DNA of 64,000 nucleotides from Phoronis australis. Its lineage: Eukaryota; Phoronida; Phoronidae. The stretch lies in assembly GCA_002633005.1 (NCBI GenBank), contig NMRA01000212.1, positions 488,472 to 552,471 on the forward strand, given 5' to 3'. Numbering within the stretch: position 1 is the first letter of the stretch; every line of letters begins with the position of its first letter. The notes under the pieces were generated by a model, which had not been told where the DNA came from, did not search any database, and saw nothing but the letters and a program-made list of their open reading frames with translations. Below are positions 13,501-25,488 of this stretch, in pieces. The position numbers and the translations under genes are program-made.

Positions 13501-15295
13501 AGTACTTTTATGTAAAATTTTCGAGAGTCTTTGAGGGCACTATTGGGAGACACTTTTTCCGACATTTCTAGAGTTTTTCTATTTCGATCATGTTGTTGNA
13601 AGTGATCAGAAGAAATATATGGTGTTGGACTTTCTTTAATGGACAGACAACTAGTGGCATATATGCTGATGAAACGCAAAAGGTGCCATAAACTTTCCGA
13701 CAGTCCGGAATGCCAAAACCAGGTGGTGGGACAAAACTTTCGTTGGCTAGGGCAACTCTAGTGGTGACTGTGGATTGGCAAAACTGAAGATACACTGGCT
13801 AAAGAAAGAATGGGAACTTCTACATTTATGTGAACGTTCTACTCTTATGTCCACCTTTTAATTTTGAATCAGGAGCATGCACTTACGTGTACCACCAAGG
13901 ACCAAATGTAGCAAGGTATTAGCAAAGTCAAATACAACATACCGATATGTCGACAAAATATCAAATAAAGCTATCAATTCAGAAAGACAATTAAAAAATA
14001 GATAAAACACTTAGTTTAAAACATGCACATATACATTACTTAGACACTGCAAGCTGCAGCAAACGGAGCATGCACCTACCTGTTAAACGCTCAAACAAAA
14101 CTATGCTAATCCTTTGAAAAAAACATTGAATCGTAAAAATGTGGCCTTTAACTGAATAATTAATGTTACACATACATATGTCACTGATCACCCACAATTA
14201 TACTCAGAAATAGCACAACATAAATCAATAACGCTGACTGTTTTGTTTCCAAAAGCCAATCTGAAGCTGGCTGAAAAGAGCCGGTGTTGGGGTCAGGGAT
14301 CCATACATTCTATGGCATATGCAGCATGATATCTCTTTACATGTTGTACCTTCAGAGTTCAAAGTTCAACGTTATTTTGTGGCAACGTCACAATATTACT
14401 GTGACGGCCTCAAAGTCAAGTAATAGCTAAGCTTATCTAGGTACCCACAACAGTGTTGGAACCAGAAAAACAAGTTTTGTCTTCCAAACTGCATTTTTTC
14501 GTTTTATGTTCAGACACTACTTACATGGTTGCAAAATTTACTACTGCATGGGTTACCTGGTCAAGCATCCTGCATTTACTTTCACATATCTTACTTTTGC
14601 TGAGGCCAGTACTATCAACTAGTTGCTAGCAGTGCACTCAGAAAGCTTTGCTTGTTTGCAAACAGTCGAGTCTTGTACTGAGGCGAAATGAATGGTTTGT
14701 CAACATTCGGGTGTGCCCGCGTAACATCATGCAGAAAGAAAAAGGTAACGAAAAGTGCAGAGATTTTCTTGTGAAAAACACCGGCGATAATTGCTATGAA
14801 GCCGAGTAACAAGTTTGGCAGCCATAGGCCCGAATTGAAGTATATACCGGATGGATGCTGGAGGGAGTGAAATTAAGAGGACGAAATGATGTCACCAAGA
14901 CTAAAGGCCAGTACGAAACTGGCCAGCCTCCCTCCGCGTCCGAGAAAAAACGACCCACCAGAAAAAAAACACTTCGAATCTAAATAAAGGCATGGTGCAC
15001 AAAGGCGGTGCCAAAATGGGCGCAACAAAGGTCTGTAGTGGAACAGGAGAGATGGAGCTCCTATTAACTTTCCCTTTTATATTATAGATTATTTTGGCCA
15101 GTGTTTTATTGCCATGAATTAGTTATCACCATAATGAAGTAATTGTTACACCACACAATCAACAGGACCTTAGATCAAATTTCCTGATGAACACGCCTCA
15201 TAACAACAGTGGGAATCTATTTACCAAGTACAAGGTGTTGTGAAACAGGCCTGAGTTTGTAATATTAAGATCTGCCACCCCAAAGCCTTTAGTTA

Positions 15296-16740
15296 GTGCA
15301 AAGCTGTATAAATACACAGCTTTGCACCGATGTGGGTAAAAAACTGACAACATAAAATCTGACACAAAATTATTGTCATTAAAAACTACTCTCCTGAGTT
15401 AACTAAATTTTTACCAGTGTTAGAAAAATTGGCGTTCTACCGTTATTCTGCTGCTAAAATTGTGGAGCAATCTTATTCTTCAGCTTTTGGCACCACAAAA
15501 TCTAGTATCACCTGTTGGCCATTTTTTGCTGATTCTTCAATCAACTGTTCTTTTTCCACGAGGTTGTGTACATTTCACGACAAATTATCGCAATTGATTT
15601 CGTTTCGTTTCAAGTTTTCAGTATTTTTATGCCAGCAAACTGAATTTCAGAAAAATTAGCTAATCTGAAGCAGCCATCATCTCCCGCGATGTTGCAAAAA
15701 AATTTAGGAAATGGCGCATGCTCACATGTCACGAGCATAGAACTTTCAAAACGAAGATAGACTTTTCTTGTTGCAAAAAGAGAAAATTATGCAAGAAAAT
15801 GACATTGATTATATTGTTTTTCACATAAACGGCTGTAACTGGTAAGGTGAGTGTCAATTAGCAACCAGGTTTTGCAAACAACCTCACCCATAGTTAGCTC
15901 TGCACGTTGATATAAATTTCACAATGAAGTGACAAGCTAACTACCCGGGAGGTGTGAAATTTCGCAATCTATTGGAGTTAACACACTGTGGTTCCTAGCT
16001 GTTTTTAGCTTGCTGGCTGGCTAGCCACCGCAATCTATTGGCGTTAACACACAGTGGTTCCTAGCTGTTTTTAGCTTGCTGGCTGGCAGTAGCCGCCGTA
16101 TAACACTGCCCCGAAGCTATTACATCGTCTGTGGACACCTGCAGCATCCATAAGCGATAGCACATCCCTATCAAAAGTTACTCATATCAAAATACATATA
16201 CATATACCATGACAAATTAGTCAGCATAATTTGGACCTGTCCATGAATATCTGTCAAATTTCACTCAAGCTACCTTCGCCGGATGCTATGTTTGAGGGAG
16301 ATATATGAAATCATGCCATTTCACACACAAAAATTTCAAGGGACATAAATCTGCTACGTTCCTCAGGATATCCTTCTATGCTATCCACCTCCCGGTCAAG
16401 CGCTGCGCTTAGTATCTTGTTTTGACCTACCTTGCATAATGTCAATTGAACTACTTTATGATTATCGCACGCAGTGAAAAAGTTAACGGCAGTCAAAAAG
16501 TGAAGTTGGAATTTTCACCAAAGTCATTTCAAGTCCCGTAAACATGGATGGTTCATCGAGAATATGCATGGAACCAGAAAGGATCGCTTTTATAAGTGAC
16601 AATAAGTGTACAATGCTATTATGACCAGGTGAAAACCTTTTATTCGGAAACCGAATCTGAACTACCGCCCATTTAAAATACAAAGAGATGAAATTAGTAA
16701 AAAAAAGTGTTGTAGCTTCGCTAGCCAGCCAAGGCCTTGG
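15296..16740 (+). mobile_element. Large non-coding repeat element, copy A
   Basis: Starts with a perfect 12-bp-arm hairpin (GTGCAAAGCTGT at 15296-15307, ACAGCTTTGCAC at 15316-15327) followed by a body that recurs at 38790-40155 and, inverted and direct, at 40160-41600 and 41640-43260. Shared landmarks are TCTACCGTTATTCTGCTGCT, CCACGAGGTTG and CAATGAAGTGAC-like blocks. It includes a direct 66-bp duplication starting at 15964 and 16030 (GCAATCTATTGG...GTTAACACAC). No transposase frame is visible, so it is probably non-autonomous. Confidence 0.7.
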
Positions 16741-17151
16741 CAAGGGGCTACTTCTTGCCTACCCCGCCCCCTTCTTTGTACTACTACTACAGTGCCGTTA
16801 CAATTAAAGTGTTGATAAATGCAATGTTTATATTACAGAGGGAACAGGTATGTTACCTATACCTACCTTTCCAGGCTGGCAGACTCGCGATACGTTCGAC
16901 CAGAAATGAGACAATGCCAATGACAGTGAATAATTCTGACAGTGTCAGTGATACTCAGTGACTCAGACACTGTAACTGTAAGACTGATCTTGGACAGTTG
17001 GCATTTTGGGTCGGATCTTGAGGCAAGGTGGGCTCTGATTCACCTCTATCCACGACTATACAATTGTTCACAAAAGCATAATTGTATGCTTTCTTTAACG
17101 CGCCGCTTCTGTGAGTTGATACTTTTACATGCCGACGCGCCGCAAGGAGAT

Positions 17152-17171
17152 CTTCCGGTAATAAACCGGAA
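17152..17171. promoter_or_regulatory. Palindromic pair of ETS-type motifs upstream of MAX
   Basis: CTTCCGGT and ACCGGAA face each other around AATAA: 7-bp arms TTCCGGT (17153-17159) and ACCGGAA (17165-17171). Each arm contains the GGAA core preferred by ETS factors such as GABPA. It lies about 480 bp upstream of the MAX start codon. Motif call only. Confidence 0.45.
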
Positions 17172-17581
17172 ATACTATAGTAAACTTGTCCTCACCGAAA
17201 TTCGAAACAGAAAGAAACGCAACACTTTTAACACAACTGGCACCAAAATTTAAATAAATTATAACAGACTTACGCTCTATTCATAATGGCAGTTCAACAC
17301 TCAAAGAACAACGAAGAGAAAATCAAATCGTGATCAATATCTACTGCAAAACCCCTCGATGATCGATTACTTCACATGTAAGCGGTCAAGCACTGCAGGT
17401 TAAAGGTCACAGTAATAAAGTCCCTTCTGTGCTTGTGTCTTGTTAATCAACTTTAGAATCACACTAAACAATAAAAACACCTTTAAAGTCATCATAAAAT
17501 TAACGAGTAAAGGATATGCATTGCATAGCAGCATTATTGGACAGAATTTGTGTGATTATTTTCCGTACTTGCGCGACATTC

Positions 17582-17587
17582 CACGTG
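17582..17587. promoter_or_regulatory. Canonical CACGTG E-box 61 bp upstream of the MAX start codon
   Basis: CACGTG is the preferred site of MYC-MAX and MAX-MAX dimers. It lies inside a CCACG...CGTGG inverted repeat (17581-17599) in the putative MAX promoter or 5' leader. Autoregulation is inferred from position only. Confidence 0.5.
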
Positions 17588-17640
17588 TGATACGCGTGGC
17601 GTTGTTTGGTCGCCATTTTGGGGATCACCTCGCAAAGTCG

Positions 17641-17661
17641 ATGCAGAATGAGCGACGATGA
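17641..17661 (+). other. Short upstream ORF overlapping the MAX start
   Basis: ATG at 17641, six sense codons, TGA ending at 17661. It is out of frame with, and overlaps, the MAX ATG at 17648. If the transcript starts upstream, this uORF could dampen or tune MAX translation. Transcript start unknown. Confidence 0.4.
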
Positions 17662-20600
17662 TCGAGATATTGATGTGGAAAGTGACGTGAGTGTAATTCC
17701 TTTATCAGTGTTTATGTCTCATTTCGGAACTGTGAAAGAATTTGTTACAAGATTATCTTTGTTTGTTTCAGGAAGAAGACGATGAAACCTCGCCCAGTCT
17801 AGCAAATGACGGGACACAGTTTATGACTCAGGTAAAAAACCAGCCTCCCGTTCAGTAACCCTAGGACCTAGCTTAAAAGCAAGACTTTGCGAGATTACGC
17901 GAAATATTGCCGTGTATTTTAAATAAGAGCACGTGACCTTGACTAGCTTTTGGCTAGGTCCTAGCGTAGGTCCTAGCGTCTACTGAACGCGCGCCTGGAT
18001 TGCGCCACAGGCGTCCTCAGCTTCTGACCGTCCCCAATACATTATGTTATAGAATACTACAAGGTATGACACTCCGGACTAGAAATTCCACAGGTGCTTC
18101 ACATCAGCCGTCCATAGCAAACACAAAACTCAATAAATTTACACAAAATGGGTTCAACAAACCATGAGGGATTGTTTTTTTTTGTCCCAATACCATTTAC
18201 GATGTCGCGCTCTACCGAGTTCGCAACAAATTCGCGGTCAAAGCACAAAAATCTTCCCAAAAAGTCCTGCGTACTATCAATATGCTACACGGAAATTGCC
18301 ACACACTGAGCCAGACCCTTTTGTAACCTTCCGTGATGAACTGGCAATTGTCGTCCATTCGTAACTTATTATTCCGTACCCTATTTGACTCGTGCGCGTG
18401 AAGCATATTGATAGTACGCAGGACTTTCTGGGAAGATTTTTGTGCTTTGATCGCGAATTTGTTGCAAACTCAGAAGAGCAGGACATCGTTAATGGTATTG
18501 CGGGAAAGAACAATTCCTCATGGTTTGTTGAACCCCTGTTTTTTGTAGATTTATTGAGTTTTGTGCTTGCTATGGATGGCTGAAGTGAAGCACCCTTGGA
18601 ATTTCTATTCCAGAGTGTCATACCTTGTAGTATTTTATATAGTGTGTTGGGGACGACCAGAAGCTGAGGACGCCTGTGAGTTGCGCACCTCCTGACCTAC
18701 AATTACTGATGGTACTGTATTGCCTGGGTGATGCGCTATCTTGGCTGTGTGTGTTTGGTAAAGTGGTATTTTGGGCTGAACTTGTTTTTGGAAATGTACT
18801 GAAAACCAAAAATTCTAACAAAATCAAACTTGCTTGTACACCAGCTAGCCAATACCCAGTGCAGTATCCAGTACGTACAACAGCTGAAACAGAATAAAAA
18901 CAGTGAAAATCCATCAAAAAATTTTCCACGGATTTTGAGAAATAGCTACAAGTTGTAAGAAATTACCGGTGTAGGGTAATAGTCACTGAAAGGGTCCCTC
19001 ACAGATTCCCTCTTCAAAATTCCTAGCTCTATTAAAAGGGTACTGAACCTTGTTTTGATGATTTTAGGCTATCCTCGTTTATCCACAGGCATCCTCAGCT
19101 TCTCATCGTCCTCATTACACTATATATGTATGCTACAAGGTATGACACTCCGAACTACAAATTCCACGGGTACTTCACTTCAGCCGTCCACAGCAAACAC
19201 AAAACTCAATGAATTTACACAAAACAAGGGTTCAACAAACCATGAGCAATTGTCCTTTCCCCCAATACTGTTTACGGTGTCCTGCTCCACTGAGTTCACA
19301 ACAAATTTTCGGTCAAAGCACAAAAATCTTCCCAAAAAGTTGCTGCGTACTGTCATACCTTGTAGTGTATTGGGAACTATCAGACGCTGAGGACGCCTTT
19401 GGTTCTATCATCTGCTAATGCATCATTGGCACGAATCGTGAAAGATAAAAGTAGGAATCAACGGAAAAAATACTCCCTATGTTACAGATTGGGTATTTTG
19501 GTTCTTGGTGTGTGTTCTTTCTCTACAGTTGCATGGCAATTCAATAAATGCGTAGGTCACGCTTGCCCGTTTAGCAGACTTCGAAAGGAGTTTTCAAATA
19601 TTCCTCAAAATGTTTGAGGGTTGTCGAGGGTTACAGAGCATTATTTTGTTTCAAGGAATTGGATGGGAATGTTGTTTTTAATATCTGTTCATAGGACAAA
19701 ACCACGTTTGGTATCGTTTTAATGAATGACTACCACACTATATTCAAATTTTTTTGGCTAGGTGTTCAACAACCAAGTTCACCCTGTTGCAATCTCAAGT
19801 GCTTTCTTGGGGACGAAATATGTCTGTCGGAATATGAGTTAAAATATGTCCACGAGAACACAGTTTTTCTCGAGGACAAAATCCATTATCTAGCAGTGTT
19901 CTCCACACCTTGATAACCAAATGGAAGCCATTAAAACGTGTGAGAGTCATTCAGAATTATTGCAAGTGCTGGCAAACAGCGAGACGTTGAACCTGGCTGT
20001 GGAGAGTACTGGTGTACCCTCATGGTTGTTATGAATCGTGCATCCTGTGTTCTCTTCACATGACCATCACAAAATTTCCAAATTCCAAATTACAGAAACC
20101 TCATTCTATAACGCCTCTTAAAATGCCATTTATGTGTTGTCCTTTGACCTCATGTTGTTAGTTCCATTCAATTGTCTGAGCCAGTTGCAGACATTTAGGA
20201 AATTCCCACTGCCAAAACCTGTGTGCGAAGGTGTTGTTTACATGCTGACCTAATTTTGTCAGCTCATGAAAAAAAATGTCACCACCTGGTTGGAATTTGT
20301 TTTCAAAAATACCGCATTGTTCAAAAATATTGCAAGAGAAATTACACAAATATATTCATTTCACGGTAAAAAGCAGATGCTCTATTTTTTTGCTTCATTG
20401 AGCATTGCAGCTGCGATAGGAAACATTTTGCTTTGTGAAATTGAGGCCAAAATTGTGTCTACAAAGTTTCAGTGCACAAATACCACCATTGAAGTTTAAA
20501 ACATAAATGGTTTACGTGTTCACAAACTTCCGGGGGGAGGAGTGGAGAGAGAAAAGTGGATGAGAATGGTGATAACCGTAACGATCGGTCACTGATGCGT

Positions 20601-23600
20601 TTTACATTTCAGGCCGAGAAGCGTGCGCATCACAACGCCCTTGAGCGGAAGCGCAGGGACCACATCAAAGAAAGTTTCAGCGGCCTTCGAGATTCCATTC
20701 CATCAATGCACGGGGAAAAGGTACTTTTTCCAGCCCCATAAATTAGTCATAAGTAAATATATACAATGTGTATTTGGTAGTGACCCCCCTGGTTTGTGGA
20801 TAGCATTTGTTGGCTGATTGGACATGATTTGTGAGTTCATACCAAAAATTTCGGTTTAAAATCCATGAGGTCACAAACAAAATAACACTTTTTCAGAGAA
20901 AAAATTATTTACAGGTCGTTTCTAAATTGAAGTCCATAGGCTTATTGTTGCATATAAAGACACCATCTTTGAGTATAAGGCCAGTCGCCATTTAGCCATA
21001 ACCATAACAATAAGTACTATTAAAGTCATAACATATTTTTGGCTAAGAACTTTTATATGAAAGTCATTCGTATATAAGAGTATATAACCAGACATAGGTT
21101 AAAAATGTCAGACAAGTAAAACGATGCATTTCATAGAGGGTATACTTGAATGTGGGCCCATGGACTTGCATGCAGGAATATAAGGTATTGCTGCCATTCT
21201 TCCTATGTGAGTGGGACCTTAAATCTTCTGATGTTCATGCCATTTAACAGAGATGTCAATGAGAACACAACTGATGGAAGTGCTGGTATAGATCAGACTA
21301 TTGCGGTGGCACCTTGTATGCACCAACAAAAATTCCGTGGTCCCATATAGTCAGCACCATCTATCTGCTGTCTGTTGTTACCACTGCTTGTCTATCTACA
21401 ATTTTCAGAAGTAACTTGACCGTTGTGAAGTTTGTCATAGAACTTAATGGCAGAGCAGCAGTTTAGACTACCGTGACACTGCCAGTTGGTTGTTTTAGTT
21501 TTCAACATGGAATTCTTTGTCATTTTTTTTGGCTAAGTGACAGGACAAATTTTGCCGAATATTAACACAGAATTATGTCGTGGAAGCGTGCTGCCACCAG
21601 TCGCTTTTCAAAAAGGAGTCGATTACCATAGCACCTGTTTGCAGTTTTAGTTTTCGACAAGATTGTCATTCGTCATTTATTGTCATAAGGGCTTCACAGA
21701 TTTTGATGAAACTTGGCACAAAGGTTTATGGCTGAGATGTGCACACACCAATTGATTATCAGGTATTATTGCACCCACGGTTTAGTTTTTTTTTTTTACG
21801 AGATATTGCTTGTCTGTTGATTATTGTCAAAATGCCTCGACAGATTTCTTGATGAACCTCAACAGAGTTGTGTATACCATTTGCAATACATTGCTGCTGT
21901 AAATTTTTGCACTTAATTGATATATCTATCATCTGGCTCGTTAGATCTTCATAAAATTTGTTTGTTTACGTAATCATCAGGGCGAGCATGGTGCCTGCTC
22001 AGTTGGAATGAATTTTACTTGTATTTGCAGTCTCCCTTGTGCCGATTTTACCCTGTGAAAGATATACATGAAACTTGACAACAATGTTCTCATTAAGTAG
22101 AGGACAGCAGCTGCGCCTCATGGGCGCAATTTTTTGTGTCCACCTCTATCAACTTTCTATTCTTAGCTTGAAACTGAAACGAATTTACTGATTGAAGGTA
22201 TCACGAGCTCAAGTGCTGAAAAAAGCTACTGATTATATACAGCACATGCGACGGAAAAACAACACACATCACCAAGATATAGAAGATCTTCGGAGGCAGA
22301 ACGAGATGTTAGATCAACAAGGTATGCATACACTGTTGTAGACTAAATTGTAGTCAAGGCTGCGTTTGGTAGACCCGAGACCTTGCAACAAGAAATTTTC
22401 ACTAATGGGACAAAAAATATTCCACAACTCGATACTCCAACCTCATTGACCAATATGGCTGCCATTTTGGTAGGTTATACTACTGAGATCTAGACCATAC
22501 CTGTGAAACACTTAACTTTCATCTTCATGATTTTGAGTGGTCACGCTTTTCTTACAAGGAACTTGGTCTATGGGACGCTCTCCAGGACCCATCATTAAAA
22601 TTTTAACCCACGTGCCAGTCAGACAACTTTCCCCCCACCTTCTGGCATCATTTGCTATTTTAGCATTTTTTCTTGGAACCAAAATTGGTCTATCTTGCCC
22701 AACACTGTTCCCAAATATGCATCTTTGGCCCCCGAGAACAAATGTTAAAAGCTTTTATAAACCCGTGTTTTGTTGTTAAAAGCATTTTCTTCACAAGTGC
22801 ATTTGCTGTTCTGAAGCAGTGTACTCTAGATCATCTATCTTTTCTTTTCGTAGTGTTTATTTCGTAAAATACAATATGCAATAATAAGAGTTTGCCAAAC
22901 ACAACCTAGTCTCATTGGCAAGCTGTTGGTCACCAATTTGGTCACTGTGTTAGCTGAATGTAAGTAGAATTCACCCTCAAGGTAGCTGGAATGGCCATGC
23001 ACGAGGCTGCATTACCCGTCTTGATGGTGGAATCATAATTTTCTCCAATCACTTTTCGTGTGTGTGCCATAGGAACACACGTTAAAATATTACTTCTGGT
23101 GAGAATTTTACCTGGAAAACTCAGTGGTCAGAATGCCCAGCTAGAATTCAGGAGATCCTGTATTGGATTGGTAGGTCATGAAAGGCGAATAAACCCCCTG
23201 TAATGGGTGAAAAACTACAATGCTTTTCAGATGAAATTTTCGTCAATGGATACTTTTGGTCTGTAAAGAAATTGTCCTTCAGGTGATGTTTATTGTTCTG
23301 CCTTAACTTTTGATTTAGGAAACTTACTGTGATAAAAGTGGTCTCAACATGTTCCTTACTCATTTTAGAGGGGTCTTTTTTTCTAAATTTGAAACTAAAA
23401 GATAAATGCTTTGGCATCAACAGAGATTCAAAATCTTTGCGGACAAACAGTAAGAATACCTGGTGAACAGGTTCAGTGACGAGCAGTTGACAGATCCATG
23501 TTTTTCTTCTAAATTTGAAACTAAAAAACTAAAAGAAAAATGCTTTGACATCAACAGAGATTTAAAACCTGCAGGCATACAGTAAAATACTTGGTGGACA

Positions 23601-24043
23601 GGTTCAATTCCATTTCAGTTGCAGATAACCACTTTGAGTATTAAATGCAATTTAGCCCGTTTTGGCGTTCCAGGCCTCTTTAAGGACTGCCTTGGTTATG
23701 GCTGCAGTTGAACAAGAGAGGGAATCCTGGTGAAATTCTATATACATTTTTCATAATTCTATTTCATTCAATCATCAACAGTACACCAGCAATTAATTGT
23801 CATTATGCTCGTTAGAATTGCATATGGCTTCTCTCTTGAATGCTCTTGTTTGTATGTGTCTTACTGTGCATTATACATGTGATGTGTTTTTCAGTGAGGG
23901 GACTGGAAAAAACCAGAGCCGCTGGCACATTCGTATCTCAAGTTTCTGATTCGACAAAGCACTTTGATGCAGGGTCAGAGTCGGACAGTTCAGAGACTGG
24001 CTTATCAGCCTCATCAAGGCGGAAAAAGTTGAAAACGAAATGA
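17648..24043 (+). CDS. MAX: MAX, bHLH-leucine-zipper partner of MYC/MXD/MNT
   Basis: Nuclear transcription factor that homodimerises or pairs with MYC, MXD and MNT proteins to bind CACGTG. Five exons: 17648-17686, 17772-17831, 20613-20720, 22198-22321, 23895-24043 (stop TGA). Total 159 residues, against about 160 in human MAX. Exon 1 gives the acidic start [13 protein letters not shown]. Exon 2 adds 20 residues. Exon 3 holds the basic region and helix 1 ([17 protein letters not shown]) with the E-box-contacting His40, Glu44 and Arg48. Exon 4 holds the loop, helix 2 and zipper, including the RQN segment (Gln103-Asn104) known to govern partner choice in human MAX. Exon 5 carries the rest of the zipper (VRGLEK), a Ser/Asp/Glu-rich stretch and a basic C-terminal NLS (SRRKKLKTK). 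All splice sites are GT-AG and phase-consistent; exon 2 is 60 nt with phase 0 on both sides, so it can be skipped in frame. Head-to-head with FUT8, tail-to-tail with ZWILCH. Confidence 0.98.
18009..18676. mobile_element. Foldback-type element in MAX intron 2
   Basis: The left arm begins CAGGCGTCCTCAGCTTCTGA; the right arm ends AGAAGCTGAGGACGCCTG. Inversion symmetry extends through almost the whole element: the GGTATGACACTCC, CAACAAACCATGAGG, CGAGTTCGCAACAAATTCGC and AAGCACAAAAATCTTCCC blocks in the left arm reappear reverse-complemented in the right arm. It is therefore a near-complete palindrome with arms of roughly 300 bp. The open frames on both strands are symmetry artefacts; no transposase. 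Confidence 0.85.
19087..19397. mobile_element. Second, internally shortened foldback element
   Basis: Starts GCATCCTCAGCTTCTCATCG and ends CAGACGCTGAGGACGCC, with the same interior blocks as the left arm of 18009-18676 (GGTATGACACTCC, CAACAAACCATGAG, AAGCACAAAAATCTTCCC). Most of the right arm is missing. Same family, 410 bp downstream in the same intron. Confidence 0.8.
19400..23376 (+). other. MAX introns 2-4 between exons, no further genes seen
   Basis: Apart from MAX exons 3 and 4 this is AT-rich intron sequence. Open frames at 19.7-21.4 and 22.5-22.9 kb show no family similarity or phase-consistent splice pairs, and the frame at 20556-20741 is exon 3 read through into its introns. Confidence 0.6.
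23377..23612. repeat. Two-copy direct duplication in MAX intron 4
   Basis: TTCTAAATTTGAAACTAAAA, followed by ATGCTTTGGCATCAACAGAG, GGCAT/GGACA and GGACAGGTTCA-type blocks, occurs twice with a 126-bp offset (TTCTAAATTTG at 23381 and at 23507). The copies differ by substitutions and small indels. Confidence 0.8.
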
Positions 24044-24822
24044 CTTGAAGAGCTTGCTTGCCTTCAGAGGAACATTTCAACACCGAGGGAACCATTGTTC
24101 ATCTTTTGTATCTGGGCGTTGTGATGTTTAACGCATTTTGATATTTGACGATGCTCTTCGGATTATAGTGCTAAGAGCAATAATGAATCCGAGGGGACTG
24201 GAATGCACGACTGAAGTCGAAACTATGTGGTCATTTGACATCTTTCTCCATGTTGAAAGTGCCACCGTCTCATGCCATGAGGCCGCTTTCCCTTTACTTT
24301 GAGATGAGGTTGAACTGGGGCTGAAAGTTTTTCTTTCTTGTAAACCACACAGGAAGTCTCACGAGCTAAGTTATCTGGTGAACACTGTTCTTTTCTCACG
24401 AGGAAAGTGTTTGAAAAGAAACACATTCCTTTTCGTGAGGAAAAAGACGTTGAGCAAGGTGCAGACCAAGAGCTATGCACTCGACCCACTGCTTCAAAAA
24501 TCAGTAAACTTAACACGTAGCTCACATCAGGCACAAAAGTTAGGCAGTTTAAAGTTGCAGTTTACCCGTGTTTTGTCCACTTATCGTATAAGTCGGGTTG
24601 TTCCTTACTCAGATGGAAAGTGATCTTTGTTCTTGCAATGAATTGACAGTTCGTTATTCTGGGAGACCATGCTTGACAAATAGAATTGCATGCATTGAGA
24701 AGTCCAACTGAAGAGCCTGGTCCAGAGCCATAACAAGTTGTAGGTTCACTCCACGCCCAGAAATCACACTTATTTTGACTAAAGAACAATTGGAGGCCAA
24801 TTTCGTATTAGTAAGTCATCTA

Positions 24823-24828
24823 AATAAA
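24823..24828 (+). terminator. Candidate MAX polyadenylation signal
   Basis: AATAAA, 780 bp after the MAX stop codon and the first clear canonical hexamer I noted downstream. Use is unproven. Confidence 0.4.
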
Positions 24829-25482
24829 AAGTTTGTTTTTGAGAAGGAAGATGGTTTAGATCGGTTTTGAGAATTAATTCAACTGCAACATTTCACTGAC
24901 CACGTAGCTTTGCAAGTGACTAGCACCGAGCTATTCGCTTAGCTTGCTGGCATTATAGGCAGTTGACCGAGCGTGTACTTCTCTTGTCTGCACTATGCCT
25001 TAGTGGGAAAGCCCATGTGGTTAGCTAGGAAGGATTACTTTGTTGATGAAGTCACTTCATCTCTGGATGACATCATGTGGCAAGGAGCTCGGTCGTAGCT
25101 CAACTTTTTTTCATGTGTGATACTAGAGTGTCATCACTAGGGTTATTATTCAACTTTTGTTTATTATCTCATCGTGTGTCAAACAAATAATATATTGGTA
25201 TACAAACAATTTATTTTGTGTCGTTTTCATTAATAGTTGAACGTTAACTAACAAAAACATAATAATAATTTAGATGCATTGATTTTACTAGCAATAGTGC
25301 CTTAGCCTTAGAATACGGCAGGAAGTGATGTTGATGTAACTATAGTAACCTGGTAGTTGACGGTCTCTTCTGAAAAATAAGAATGAAGGTTTTAGCAGCA
25401 GATGTACAGTGTCAGATACATACATTGCTTTCACTTGGATCTTGCCCTAAATAGCAGAGTTCAAATTTAGTTGACAAAATCA

Positions 25483-25488
25483 TTTATT
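25483..25488 (-). terminator. Candidate ZWILCH polyadenylation signal
   Basis: TTTATT on the plus strand reads AATAAA on the ZWILCH strand, about 600 bp past the modelled stop. A second minus-strand AATAAA lies at 25160-25165. Confidence 0.35.

Larger units (their letters stand above)
6796..17151. other. Intergenic or 5' non-coding region between divergent FUT8 and MAX
   Basis: No conserved protein can be read on either strand. One or more non-coding FUT8 5' exons and the FUT8 promoter must lie here, but I cannot place them. CpG is locally raised around 12950-13260 and 14690-15060, which are candidate promoter zones. One ambiguous base sits at 13599. The repeats and hairpins I can support are listed separately. 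Confidence 0.6.

Noticed and set aside
14615-14850. Minus-strand ATG in good context (MAAKLVTRLHSNYRRC) resembling a mitochondrial presequence
   Set aside because: Only about 26 codons to a weak GTTACC donor and no matching downstream exon found; kept only as a possible FUT8 5' leader zone.
18277-19418. Several 100-codon frames in MAX intron 2 on both strands
   Set aside because: They mirror each other because the foldback element is a palindrome; no transposase motifs.
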